64,000 bases of DNA, taken from Gillisella taibaishanensis (GTDB lineage Bacteria; Pseudomonadota; Alphaproteobacteria; Rhizobiales; Rhizobiaceae). This document shows positions 52,994-61,505 of this stretch, one piece after another. Made by a program: the position numbers and the translations under genes. The stretch lies in contig NZ_MKIN01000019.1 of NCBI RefSeq assembly GCF_001938985.1, forward strand, positions 124,001 through 188,000. Direction: 5' to 3'. Position 1 is the stretch's first letter; each line of letters starts with the position of its first letter. Below the pieces are notes generated by a model. It did not search any database. It worked only from the letters and a program-made list of their open reading frames with translations, and had not been told where the DNA came from.

Positions 52994-54192
52994 TCCCTTC
53001 CCTGCCCGCCTCTTTTTCCTTTGCCGTCACGGGAGGGAAGGTCTTCGATGGGGCGCAGTTTCATGACGGTAAAGCGCTGATCATTGCCGATGGTCGGATT
53101 GTAGAGGTGGCTGACCTGCGGGCGGTTTCCTCTGACCTACCCCGCGTCGATGCTGCCGGCACGCTGGTGGTCCCCGGCTTTGTCGATCTGCAGGTGAATG
53201 GCGGCGGTGGCGTCCTGCTCAACAACCAGCCTGACCTGGATGGAATCCGGACGATCTGCGCCGCTCACGCACGCTTCGGCACCACCGCCCTGCTGCCGAC
53301 GCTGATCACCGATAGATCGGAGTTACGCGACGATGTGCTGGCGCTCGGCCGTGATGCCGTTGCCGCCATGATTCCGGGCTATCTCGGTTTGCATCTCGAA
53401 GGGCCACATCTGTCGCTGGCACGCAAAGGCACGCATGATCCATCGCTGATTCGTCCGATGCGGGATGAAGATTTGGCAAGGTTGGTGGCGTCGGCTGGCA
53501 CGTTCGGCCAGGCGCTGATTACTGTTGCACCTGAAAGCGTGACCGTGCAGCAGGTTCTAGCGTTGGTCGCCGCTGGCTACCATGTCAGCCTTGGCCATAC
53601 CGACACGAGTTGCAGCAAGGTCAGCGACTATGTCGATGCCGGCGTGACACTGGTCACGCACCTTTTCAACGCTATGAGCCAAATGGGCAATCGAGAACCG
53701 GGCCTGGTTGGTGCTGCGCTGAATTCTGGAGCGCTGCATTGCGGGCTGATTGCCGACGGCTTCCATGTCGACCCGGTATCGATGCAGGTGGCCTTGCGGG
53801 CGAAGCGTGGCCCGGGCCGGATTTTTTTGGTCACGGACGCCATGTCGAGCATAGGCACCAACGAAACCGGCTTCATGCTGAACGGCCGCCAGGTCTACCG
53901 CCGCGACGGCCGCTTGACACTTGCGGATGGTACGCTTGCCGGTGCTGACATCGACATGCTGTCCTGCGTGCGTTTCGTTCGGGACAAGATCGGTCTATCG
54001 CTTGAAGAGGCGCTGAACATGGCCTCGCTCTATCCGGCAGATGCCATTGGCGCAGCAGCAAAGGGACGCCTTGCGCCTGGTGCGGACGCAGATTTCCTGC
54101 TGTTGACGCCGACGCTCGATCTTCTGTCGACCTGGATCGGCGGGACATGCATGTACCAGGCGAGCGAAACACGTCAGGGGGCGCGGGCATGA
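52990..54192 (+). CDS. nagA: N-acetylglucosamine-6-phosphate deacetylase
   Basis: 400 residues, amidohydrolase fold. N-terminal sandwich domain with GGKVFDGAQFHDGKALIIADGRIVEV, barrel start LVVPGFVDLQVNGGGGVLLNN, metal Glu in LGLHLEGPHLSLARKGTHDP, metal His in VSLGHTDTSC and THLFNAMSQM, catalytic Asp in FLVTDAMSSIG. It removes acetate from GlcNAc-6-phosphate in the cytoplasm. It overlaps the previous and next genes by four bases each, a tight operon. Confidence 0.95.
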   Translation: MIPSLPASFSFAVTGGKVFDGAQFHDGKALIIADGRIVEVADLRAVSSDLPRVDAAGTLVVPGFVDLQVNGGGGVLLNNQPDLDGIRTICAAHARFGTTALLPTLITDRSELRDDVLALGRDAVAAMIPGYLGLHLEGPHLSLARKGTHDPSLIRPMRDEDLARLVASAGTFGQALITVAPESVTVQQVLALVAAGYHVSLGHTDTSCSKVSDYVDAGVTLVTHLFNAMSQMGNREPGLVGAALNSGALHCGLIADGFHVDPVSMQVALRAKRGPGRIFLVTDAMSSIGTNETGFMLNGRQVYRRDGRLTLADGTLAGADIDMLSCVRFVRDKIGLSLEEALNMASLYPADAIGAAAKGRLAPGADADFLLLTPTLDLLSTWIGGTCMYQASETRQGARA

Positions 54193-55097
54193 TTGTCTGT
54201 TTCGACATCGGAGGCACCACCATCAAAGGTGCTATTGCTTATTCTCCAGAGGACATCCGTCCGGTTCCACGGCAGCCGACACCTGGTGATGATTTCGAAG
54301 CGTTCGTCGACGTTTTGCGCTCCGTGATATCGGAGGCAGAGGACGCACCCTTGTGTGTTTCGCTATCGATTTGCGGTGTCATAGATCCCGATACAAGGCG
54401 GGCCATTGTTGCCAACATTCCCTGCATTCATGGTCGCCTGTTGCAGCAAGATCTGGAGACCGCACTGGGTCTGCCCGTTTTGATCGCCAATGATGCCGAC
54501 TGTTTTGTAATTGCCGAAGCAGGGCTCGGCGCAGGGCGTGGCCATCGGGTGGTTTTCGGTATTATTCTTGGCACTGGCGTCGGCGGCGGGTTGGTGATCG
54601 ACGGCAAACTGATCAACAGCGACGGCGGCTTTGCCGGGGAATGGGGCCACGGCCCAATTGCCGCAACCGAAGTCGGCGATCCCCCGGTTTCTATTCCGCG
54701 CTTTCAGTGTGGTTGCGGCCAAAAAGGCTGCATTGATGCCACCTGCAGCGCCCGTGGACTCGAGAAGCTGCATGCGCACCTCACTAGCGAGAGTAGCACG
54801 AGTGAAATGATTGTAGATGCCTGGGGGAAGGGTGAGGCAAATGCCAGCCGCACGATCGGCGTTTATGTTGAACTGCTCGCCGGGCCGTTGGCGCTTGTCA
54901 TCAATATGACGGGAGCAACAATACTGCCGGTTGGTGGCGGTCTCTCCAACGTATCGGCACTGATTGCAGCAATCGACAAAGCCGTTCGACAGCGGATCTT
55001 ACGAAAGTTCCAACGGCCAATCATCGTCCCGGCTCAATGCAGGATAGAGCCGGGCTTGATTGGCGCGGCGCTGCTCGGTTTGGCAGCAATGTCTTGA
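54189..55097 (+). CDS. ROK-family sugar kinase, probable N-acetylglucosamine kinase
   Basis: 302 residues from ATG 54189 (ATGA overlap with nagA). Phosphate loop IVCFDIGGTTIKGA at the N-terminus, catalytic Asp in LIANDADCFVIAEAGLGAGRGH, GIILGTGVGGGLVIDGKLINSDGGFAGEWGH, and the ROK zinc motif CGCGQKGCIDATCS (about 177-190). It would phosphorylate GlcNAc released by the GH20 enzyme or imported directly, giving the NagA substrate. ManNAc or glucosamine are alternative substrates. Confidence 0.92.
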   Translation: MIVCFDIGGTTIKGAIAYSPEDIRPVPRQPTPGDDFEAFVDVLRSVISEAEDAPLCVSLSICGVIDPDTRRAIVANIPCIHGRLLQQDLETALGLPVLIANDADCFVIAEAGLGAGRGHRVVFGIILGTGVGGGLVIDGKLINSDGGFAGEWGHGPIAATEVGDPPVSIPRFQCGCGQKGCIDATCSARGLEKLHAHLTSESSTSEMIVDAWGKGEANASRTIGVYVELLAGPLALVINMTGATILPVGGGLSNVSALIAAIDKAVRQRILRKFQRPIIVPAQCRIEPGLIGAALLGLAAMS

Positions 55098-55131
55098 CGC
55101 TCCGCTGTCGACTGTTGCTGCATTTCTTCCC

Positions 55132-55302
55132 TTAGATCATGATGATCAGGGCTGCGACGAACACAAAGGCAGCAGCGCAAGTCATGATAGGAAGTGCTGA
55201 AAAAACGCGCTGGCGCAGATCGTAAACCGAGCCCATGAACGGCCGGGGTAATTCAGCCTGCCGCAACCCGATTGAAGGGATCAAGCGTTCGATAACAGTC
55301 AT
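55132..55302 (-). CDS. Small membrane protein, 56 residues
   Basis: An open frame of 56 residues with GAGGG six bases before its ATG, starting nine bases after the stop of the next small gene upstream. The N-terminal half is amphipathic and basic (MTVIERLIPSIGLRQAELPR); the C-terminal 20 residues (LPIMTCAAAFVFVAALIIMI) form one membrane helix. No family recognised. The good ribosome-binding sites of both small genes and their spacing argue that they are real and cotranscribed. Confidence 0.55.
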   Translation of the reverse strand: MTVIERLIPSIGLRQAELPRPFMGSVYDLRQRVFSALPIMTCAAAFVFVAALIIMI

Positions 55303-55311
55303 GATCAACCC

Positions 55312-55521
55312 TCAAAGAATAGGAAAGAAGCCGCCGAGAATGACAGCGTGATAATCGAACCGGTTTCGATCATTGTCTTCAACAGCGGAGTCCTTGCAGA
55401 TTTTCGCGTCATCTCTTGGTGTAGCTTGCGATGCCTTTAACGGCTGAGTGTCCGCTTGATTGGCGCGATGCCTGGTCAAACCAAAAAGGTCGAAAGAGAA
55501 CATGCTGGCAGCAATCGGCAT
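55312..55521 (-). CDS. Small hypothetical protein, 69 residues
   Basis: An open frame with one of the best ribosome-binding sites in the window (AGGAGGAAGAAA before ATG). The protein starts MPIAASMFSFDLFGLTRH, has a charged middle (DDAKICKDSAVEDNDRNRF) and ends YHAVILGGFFPIL. There is one Cys, no signal peptide and no known domain. It lies upstream of the 56-residue membrane protein on the same strand, between the nag operon and a TetR gene. Function unknown; coding status rests on the ribosome-binding site and gene arrangement only. Confidence 0.5.
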   Translation of the reverse strand: MPIAASMFSFDLFGLTRHRANQADTQPLKASQATPRDDAKICKDSAVEDNDRNRFDYHAVILGGFFPIL

Positions 55522-55842
55522 TTTCTTCCTCCTGAAAATTATCGGTCGGCCTTGCGAAAGCTTTTCATTGTTTCGCCTGATTATGGTGACAGGCGGTGTG
55601 GCTCACGTCAATATTGTCTATAAAATTAGTATTCTATATGAAACAGGAAAAGGAGCAATTTCATCTTGAAAAAGCCCGAGACTGCAAATCATTCTTCAAA
55701 GGAGAGAGTGTGATGTTGCGTTTGATAAACGCATCTTTAGCGTCCAATCGCAATTTACCCATTTTGGAGCGACACGGTTAATCCGGTCGATGTATTTTCA
55801 ACAGATCTAATTTTCATATCACTGCAGCACGGAAAGATCACG
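55522..55842. other. 321-base gap with divergent signals and a possible 22-residue leader ORF
   Basis: The gap between the small-protein operon and the TetR gene is A+T rich (TATAAAATTAGTATTC near 55618-55633). On the plus strand AAAGGAGAG precedes a 23-codon frame at 55713-55781 (MLRLINASLASNRNLPILERHG), ending 61 bases before the TetR start. It could be a leader peptide, or chance. No clear operator palindrome is seen. Confidence 0.35.
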
Positions 55843-56577
55843 ATGACGCGTTCCCGCCTGACAGCGGAATTGGAGCAGATGACGGCCGAGGGCGAAGGAC
55901 CCGACGCCGCAACGTGTTCGTCTGCGCCCCGCACCTGCCGTCCCGTCCGCCATCCCGACAGCACAAGGGCGATGATCCTGGAGGCTGCGATCCAGGAATT
56001 TGCTGCCAAGGGCTTAGCTGGGGCAAGGGTGGACGCCATTGCGCTGCGGTCTAAAACCAACAAACGTATGCTCTACCATTTCTTTGGAGACAAGACTGGG
56101 CTCTACATCGCAGTGCTGGAGGCCGTCGTCACCCATGTCACTTCATCCATGCGGGGGCTAAACCTTGCCAACCGCGATCCCGTCGACGGCATCCGCGCGC
56201 TTGTCTTGCATAATTGGCACTATCTTCTTGCCCATCCTGAGTTTGTTAGTCTCCTGGCGGGCGAAAATCTTCTGAAGGGCGAGTATTCTAAGCGCTCGAA
56301 CATGATCTCGTCGCTACATGGTCCCGTTTTTGCGAAAATCGAAAATTTGCTGCAACGCGGTGCTGCGCAAGGCGTATTTCGAGAAGGGATTAGCCCAACC
56401 ACGGTTTATATGACTTATGCTGGTCTGGGGTTCTTCTATATCAGCAACCGCCACACGGTGGAGACGAATCTTAATCCCGACGTCTGGACCTGCGGCTCGA
56501 TCGAAGCCTGGGGTGAACATATAGTTGCCGTCACCCTTGCCTTTCTTAGGACGGGCGCGAACTCGACATCCGTTTAG
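55843..56577 (+). CDS. TetR-family regulator
   Basis: 244 residues. A 40-residue low-complexity N-terminal extension precedes the helix-turn-helix (MILEAAIQEFAAKGLAGARVDAIALRSKTNKRMLYHFFGDKTGLYIAVLEAVV, about 45-97). The ligand domain is helical with VHNWHYLLAHPEFVSLLAGENLLKGEYSKR. By appearance it belongs to the group with a TetR_C_17/NicS-like C-terminal domain. The target is not obvious; the divergent small-protein operon is the nearest candidate. GGAAAG lies before the ATG. Confidence 0.88.
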   Translation: MTRSRLTAELEQMTAEGEGPDAATCSSAPRTCRPVRHPDSTRAMILEAAIQEFAAKGLAGARVDAIALRSKTNKRMLYHFFGDKTGLYIAVLEAVVTHVTSSMRGLNLANRDPVDGIRALVLHNWHYLLAHPEFVSLLAGENLLKGEYSKRSNMISSLHGPVFAKIENLLQRGAAQGVFREGISPTTVYMTYAGLGFFYISNRHTVETNLNPDVWTCGSIEAWGEHIVAVTLAFLRTGANSTSV

Positions 56578-56616
56578 AAATAGCAGATCTCAGGCGTTGC
56601 CGATGCATCTTCCGCG

Positions 56617-57993
56617 TCACCCCTCCTCGCTGCCCGCAAAAGTCTTGCGAACGATACCGTGACGCTGCAGCTTGTCGTAAAAGGTCTTGCGAGGAATTTT
56701 CAGTGCCTCAATGGTTTTGCGTACATCGCCATCATAGCGGCTGAGGGCCTCACGCATGACCTCCGCCTCGAATTGATCGACGCGTTCAGGAAGTGAAAGA
56801 TCGCTGATCTTCGCTGACAAAACTTGATTATTCGACGGCTCGACGTCTTCCAGACCCAGCACGAACCTTTCGGCAAAATGGGTGAGTTCCCGCACATTCC
56901 CCGGCCAGTCATGATCGCGCAGATAGCGCTCGACCCACGCCGAGACCGGCGGCGGCTCCCGCCGAAATCGTGCGGCGGCGCGTTCGATAAAATGGGCGAA
57001 GAGTAGCGGTACGTCGGGCCGCCGCTCTCTGAGAGGCGGTATCGTCAACGTGACCACATTCAGGCGGTAATACAGATCTTCACGGAATCCCCCGCGCTGG
57101 GCCGGATCGCCGAGATCGACTTTCGCCGCCGCAACCACCCTCAGATCGACTGGACGCACGTCATTGATGCCGAGTGGCGACACCTCGCGCATTTCAAGAA
57201 CGCGCAACATCTGCACCTGGGTGGAGGCTGGCATACTCTCGATTTCGTCGAGAAATAAGGTGCCGCCACTCGAATGCTCGATACGGCCGATGCGCCGCTT
57301 TTGCGCACCGGTGAAGGCGCCGGCTTCGTGGCCGAACAACTCGCTTTCAATCATACTTTCCGGAAGCGTACCGCAGTTGAGCGCGACGAAGTTGCCTTTT
57401 GCCCGCCGGCTCCAGCTGTGCAGCAGGCTGGCCACCACTTCCTTGCCGCTACCGGTTTCCCCGGTCACGAGAACGTCGACATCGGTATCGGCGATTTGCC
57501 TGAGTGTTCGCCTTAGCCGCTCCATCGCCGGTGTCTGGCCGATCAGCGGCAGTCCATCCTGGGCGGCATCGGCGACCAGGCGGAGCTTGCGGTTTTCCAG
57601 CACCAGCCGGCGCATCTCAGCCGCACGATGCACGCTTTGTTGCAACCTGTCCGTAGCGAAAGGCTTGGTGATGAAGTCATAGGCACCGTCCTTGATCGCC
57701 TGTACTGCCATGGCAATGTCGCCATGCCCTGTTACCAGAATGACAGGCAGATCGTGGTCGAGCACTCTAATCCGGCGAAACAATTCCAGCCCGTCGATAT
57801 CAGGCATGCGGATGTCGGTAACGACAACCCCGCCGAAGTCACCGGAGATTGACCGCAGGGCTTCAACAGGGCTCGAAAAGGCGGTGACGGAAAATCCGGC
57901 AAGTTCCAGGGTTTGGGTCGTTGCCGCCAGAAGATCGCGATCGTTGTCGATCAGGATGACTCTGGCGCCCCTATCCGGCTCTGTCGAACTCAT
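56617..57993 (-). CDS. dctD: C4-dicarboxylate transport response regulator, NtrC family
   Basis: 458 residues. Receiver domain 1-120 with Asp in [13 protein letters not shown] and Lys in [10 protein letters not shown]+ domain from about 145 with Walker A GETGSGKE and the sigma-54 contact loop GAFTGA; a C-terminal Fis-type helix-turn-helix ([25 protein letters not shown]). It activates the sigma-54 promoter of dctA from upstream sites when phosphorylated by DctB. The start overlaps the dctB stop (ATGA). Matches rhizobial DctD in size and order. Confidence 0.95.
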   Translation of the reverse strand: MSSTEPDRGARVILIDNDRDLLAATTQTLELAGFSVTAFSSPVEALRSISGDFGGVVVTDIRMPDIDGLELFRRIRVLDHDLPVILVTGHGDIAMAVQAIKDGAYDFITKPFATDRLQQSVHRAAEMRRLVLENRKLRLVADAAQDGLPLIGQTPAMERLRRTLRQIADTDVDVLVTGETGSGKEVVASLLHSWSRRAKGNFVALNCGTLPESMIESELFGHEAGAFTGAQKRRIGRIEHSSGGTLFLDEIESMPASTQVQMLRVLEMREVSPLGINDVRPVDLRVVAAAKVDLGDPAQRGGFREDLYYRLNVVTLTIPPLRERRPDVPLLFAHFIERAAARFRREPPPVSAWVERYLRDHDWPGNVRELTHFAERFVLGLEDVEPSNNQVLSAKISDLSLPERVDQFEAEVMREALSRYDGDVRKTIEALKIPRKTFYDKLQRHGIVRKTFAGSEEG

Positions 57994-59861
57994 GATTGAT
58001 CTGCCTTCAAAAGGTGAATGCTGAAGCGGGTACCAGACGCAGTGCTGGTCACGTCGATCCGTCCGCCATAGTCGCTGATAATGTCGCGCGAGATCACCAG
58101 CCCAAGCCCAAGGCCTTGCGCCTTCGATGTGGTAAAGGGTGTAAACAACAACCGACGAATGTCTTCCGGGATACCCGGACCGTTGTCTTCGACAGTTACA
58201 ACGACATCTTCCAGCCCCTCCTCCACCTGAACGTCCACTTTAGCGTCGTTGCGATATTCCAAGGCCTCGATCGCGTTCTGGAAGAGGTTGATCAACACTT
58301 GCTCCAGGCGGACACGATTGCCCTTGACGGTGAGATCAGGGTCGATCGCGCCAATGGCCAAGGCGTCCAGCCGCCCGGCAAAGCGGCTGCGCAACAGCAT
58401 GACGGCGCCTTCGATGGCAGCGCCGAGCGGAACCGGCTCCGGCGGGGTGCGGCCCTTGCGCGCAAAGGCCTTCAACTCCTCGGTTATGGTGCCGATCCGT
58501 TCTGTCAGATTTGCAATGGCAGTGAGATTGCCCGTGGCCTGTTCAGGCTGAGCCCTGGCGAGAAAGACGCGGGCATTATCGGCATAAGCGCGGATTGTGG
58601 CGACCGGCTGGTTTATCTCATGGGCGACACCGGCCGCGACCTGGCCAAGGATAGCCAATCGGTTTGCCTGCACAAGCTCCTGCTGTACGCCTTGCAGCCG
58701 CTGCTCCGTCGCCTTGTGGCCGGCAATTTCCGCTTCCAATCGGTCGCGTGCCTGCGATAGGTCACTTGTGCGCTCGTCGACCCGCCTTTCAAGCTCCAAC
58801 TGGTCGGCCTGGGCACGGGCCAGCCTTATGACGGTCGCCTGTCTTCGCCAGAGGATCAGCGCGACGAGCAGGAAGAACGGTGCGAGTACGGCAAGCGTCA
58901 AAAGTCGCCATTCGCGCACGGTAGCGGCTATCGCAGGCTCTGTTGGAACGAGGTAGTTCAGGTGCCAGCCAGTGCTCGGGACTGCAATTGAGAGGTCGAG
59001 ATAATCGGCCGGTGTCCCGCCTGGAAAGACCGAACGAACCAACATTTCGTCGGGCCGGGTCTCTGGCCCGAATGGCTCGGCGCGATTGATCGGCAAGGCA
59101 CGCAGCGGCGCATCACCAAACTGCAGACTGGTACGGATCTGGTCAAGCTCATCTGGCGGTAGTGCCTGCAGGGTCATGAACCGCCAGGAGGACAGGCTCG
59201 AAATCAGCACGACGCCGCGGCTGTCCGTGACGAAAGCCGCCCGGCCCTCCTCGCGCCAATCGGTTTCCAATTGATCGAATTCCGCCTTGACCACGACGAC
59301 ACCCAAAGGCGCGTTAGTTGGCCCGACACGTCGAGAAATATACAGCCCGGGTCGTTTGCTGATGCTTCCAAGGGCGAAATGTTCGGCCGTACCGTCCGTC
59401 ATCGACCGGCGGAAATAATCACGGAAGGAATAGTCGACGCCGACGAAGCTCACAGGCTCGCGCCAGTTGCTGGAGGCGATGGCGCGGCCTGTCGCATCTG
59501 TAACATAGAGAACCGACGCACTCGTCCCCGCGACCAATCTTTCCAGCTTATCGTTCAAGCGATCAACGGCTGAGGCCGTGTGCTGGCTGAGAGCATCGAC
59601 GACCTGCTGATCCTCCGACAGGAGCAGCGGCAAAGAGCGCGGTCGCTCCAGCACTGCCCGAAGGAACGCGACCTTCAGATTCGCGCTGATGCGTGCCTGG
59701 TCCGAGAGATCGTCAAGGGCTGCGTGACGCGCATAATAGCCAACAAGCGTAAGCGACAGCACAGTTATGACGCAGGCCATGACCGCAAGTAAAAGCCAGG
59801 GCTTGCGAGGCGCCTTTGCATAAGCAGCGGTCTGAGCGGGACTACGAGCCATTATCATCAT
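57990..59861 (-). CDS. dctB: C4-dicarboxylate sensor histidine kinase
   Basis: About 623 residues from ATG 59861; ATGs at 59858 and 59852 are alternatives. Membrane helix near residues 22-45 ([23 protein letters not shown]), a large periplasmic PAS-type sensor domain (about 45-285, with [20 protein letters not shown] and [34 protein letters not shown]), a second helix ([19 protein letters not shown]), a coiled coil, the H-box [20 protein letters not shown] and ATPase domain with [11 protein letters not shown] and [12 protein letters not shown]. It senses succinate, malate or fumarate and phosphorylates DctD. Divergent from dctA. Confidence 0.95.
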   Translation of the reverse strand: MMIMARSPAQTAAYAKAPRKPWLLLAVMACVITVLSLTLVGYYARHAALDDLSDQARISANLKVAFLRAVLERPRSLPLLLSEDQQVVDALSQHTASAVDRLNDKLERLVAGTSASVLYVTDATGRAIASSNWREPVSFVGVDYSFRDYFRRSMTDGTAEHFALGSISKRPGLYISRRVGPTNAPLGVVVVKAEFDQLETDWREEGRAAFVTDSRGVVLISSLSSWRFMTLQALPPDELDQIRTSLQFGDAPLRALPINRAEPFGPETRPDEMLVRSVFPGGTPADYLDLSIAVPSTGWHLNYLVPTEPAIAATVREWRLLTLAVLAPFFLLVALILWRRQATVIRLARAQADQLELERRVDERTSDLSQARDRLEAEIAGHKATEQRLQGVQQELVQANRLAILGQVAAGVAHEINQPVATIRAYADNARVFLARAQPEQATGNLTAIANLTERIGTITEELKAFARKGRTPPEPVPLGAAIEGAVMLLRSRFAGRLDALAIGAIDPDLTVKGNRVRLEQVLINLFQNAIEALEYRNDAKVDVQVEEGLEDVVVTVEDNGPGIPEDIRRLLFTPFTTSKAQGLGLGLVISRDIISDYGGRIDVTSTASGTRFSIHLLKADQS

Positions 59862-59870
59862 TAATAACTT

Positions 59871-59904
59871 TGTGCACTTTTCCGCACACAACGCAAGAGT
59901 GCGG
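59871..59904 (+). promoter_or_regulatory. DctD upstream activating sites
   Basis: TGTGCACTTTTCCGCACA at 59871-59888 is an imperfect palindrome matching the rhizobial DctD site (TGTGCGG...CCGCACA). A second, weaker dyad CGCA...TGCGG follows at 59892-59904. Tandem DctD sites about 100 bases upstream of the dctA promoter are the known rhizobial arrangement. Confidence 0.75.
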
Positions 59905-59982
59905 GCGGTTTTTCGCTCAAGTTGGCCTCTGCAATCATGGCTCCAATATGGCTTTTCAACGACTTAACGACGCTCAGCATCC

Positions 59983-59998
59983 TGGCACGGCGATTGCC
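59983..59998 (+). promoter_or_regulatory. Sigma-54 promoter of dctA
   Basis: TGGCACGGCGATTGCC matches the -24/-12 consensus TGGCACG-N4-TTGC exactly, with the GG at 59984-59985 and GC at 59996-59997. It lies about 90 bases before the dctA ATG. Transcription should start near 60008-60010 and need DctD plus RpoN. Confidence 0.92.
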
Positions 59999-60089
59999 TA
60001 GCCTATGCCAACATCGCTGTTGATGTTGGCAAATTGCATAAGCTCCCGGGAGGCCGATGTTCGGTTGGGAGCGCCTACCGGAGGATCCG

Positions 60090-61424
60090 ATGCAGATTTC
60101 GACCCCGACCGCCTCGCACGGCGGCAAGCTTCCATTCTACCGTCACCTTTATTTCCAGGTTGTCGTCGCGATTATCGCCGGCATTGCACTTGGCCATTTT
60201 TACCCGCAGACCGGCGAGGCGCTTAAGCCGCTCGGCGACGCCTTCATCAAGCTGGTGAAGATGGTGATCGCGCCGGTCATCTTCCTGACCGTAGCGACCG
60301 GTATTGCCGGCATGTCTGATCTTAAGAAGGTCGGTCGCGTTGCTGGCAAGGCGATGATTTACTTCCTGTGCTTTTCGACGCTCGCCTTGATCGTCGGCAT
60401 GATTGTCTCGAATGTCTTGCAGCCCGGCACGGGCATGCACATCAATCCGGCGACGTTGGATGGAAAGGCCGTTGCGAGCTATGCGCAGCAGGCGCATGAT
60501 TCGACCATCACCGGCTTCCTGATGAACATCATTCCGGACACGATCGTCGGCGCTTTCGCCAAAGGCGATATTCTCCAGGTCCTGTTCTTCTCAGTGCTGT
60601 TCGGCGTGGCGCTGGCCATGGTTGGCGATCTCGGCAAGCCTGTCACCAATTTTCTTCAGGCACTGATGGCACCGGTGTTCAAGCTGGTGGCTATCCTGAT
60701 GAAGGCCGCACCGATCGGTGCCTTCGGCGCCATGGCATTCACCATTGGCAAATACGGCATCGGCTCTGTCGCTAATCTCGCTTACCTGATCGGTACATTC
60801 TACCTGACCTCGGCGCTGTTCGTCCTGGTCGTGCTGGGCGCTGTCGCCCGCTATAACGGCTTCTCCATTCTGGCGCTGATCCGCTATGTGAAAGAAGAAC
60901 TGCTGCTCGTGCTCGGCACTTCCTCTTCGGAAGCCGCCCTGCCCGGTCTGATGGCGAAGATGGAACGCGCCGGCTGCAAGCGCTCGGTCGTCGGTCTGGT
61001 TATTCCGACCGGTTACTCCTTCAACCTTGACGGTACCAATATCTACATGACGCTGGCCGCTCTGTTCATTGCCCAGGCGACGGACATTCAGCTGTCGCTC
61101 GGCGACCAGATCCTGCTGCTGCTGGTGGCGATGCTGAGCTCGAAGGGTGCTGCCGGCATCACCGGTGCCGGCTTCATCACGCTGGCTGCTACTCTCTCGG
61201 TTGTTCCTTCCGTGCCGGTTGCTGGCATGGCGCTAATCCTCGGCATCGACCGCTTCATGTCGGAATGCCGGGCGCTGACCAACTTCATCGGCAATGCCGT
61301 TGCGACCGTGGTTGTCGCTCGTTGGGAAAATGAATTGGACGAGACGCAGTTCAAGGCCGCCATGGCCGGAGAATTGCCAGAGGAAATCGACGTGGTGGCG
61401 ACACCCGTAGCGGCTGCTGCATAA
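60090..61424 (+). CDS. dctA: C4-dicarboxylate transporter
   Basis: 444 residues from ATG 60090 with GGAGGATCCG upstream; this equals the known DctA length. Dicarboxylate/proton symporter of the DAACS family: membrane segments from residue 20 ([18 protein letters not shown]), the serine-rich re-entrant loop [21 protein letters not shown], the [27 protein letters not shown] motif and [21 protein letters not shown]. Inner membrane uptake of succinate, malate and fumarate, essential for nitrogen-fixing symbiosis in rhizobia. Controlled by DctBD and sigma-54. Confidence 0.97.
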   Translation: MQISTPTASHGGKLPFYRHLYFQVVVAIIAGIALGHFYPQTGEALKPLGDAFIKLVKMVIAPVIFLTVATGIAGMSDLKKVGRVAGKAMIYFLCFSTLALIVGMIVSNVLQPGTGMHINPATLDGKAVASYAQQAHDSTITGFLMNIIPDTIVGAFAKGDILQVLFFSVLFGVALAMVGDLGKPVTNFLQALMAPVFKLVAILMKAAPIGAFGAMAFTIGKYGIGSVANLAYLIGTFYLTSALFVLVVLGAVARYNGFSILALIRYVKEELLLVLGTSSSEAALPGLMAKMERAGCKRSVVGLVIPTGYSFNLDGTNIYMTLAALFIAQATDIQLSLGDQILLLLVAMLSSKGAAGITGAGFITLAATLSVVPSVPVAGMALILGIDRFMSECRALTNFIGNAVATVVVARWENELDETQFKAAMAGELPEEIDVVATPVAAAA

Positions 61425-61454
61425 GCTCTTTCGGTGCCGTCTTCCGGAATACGC

Positions 61455-61488
61455 AAAGCCCCGGTCTTGCCGGGGCTTTGGCGTTTTT
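61455..61488. terminator. Terminator between convergent dctA and GH16 genes
   Basis: A perfect 10-bp stem AAAGCCCCGG / CCGGGGCTTT with a 5-base loop at 61455-61479, followed on the plus strand after GGCG by five T residues. Likely terminator of dctA; the symmetrical stem may also serve the convergent gene. Confidence 0.85.
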
Positions 61489-61505
61489 ATCGAGGGAGGA
61501 AAGTC

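Noticed and set aside
55460-55669. Plus-strand 69-residue open frame opposite the small-protein operon
   Set aside because: It overlaps the minus-strand small gene, has a poor ribosome-binding site and no protein-like pattern; the minus-strand gene has a far better start.
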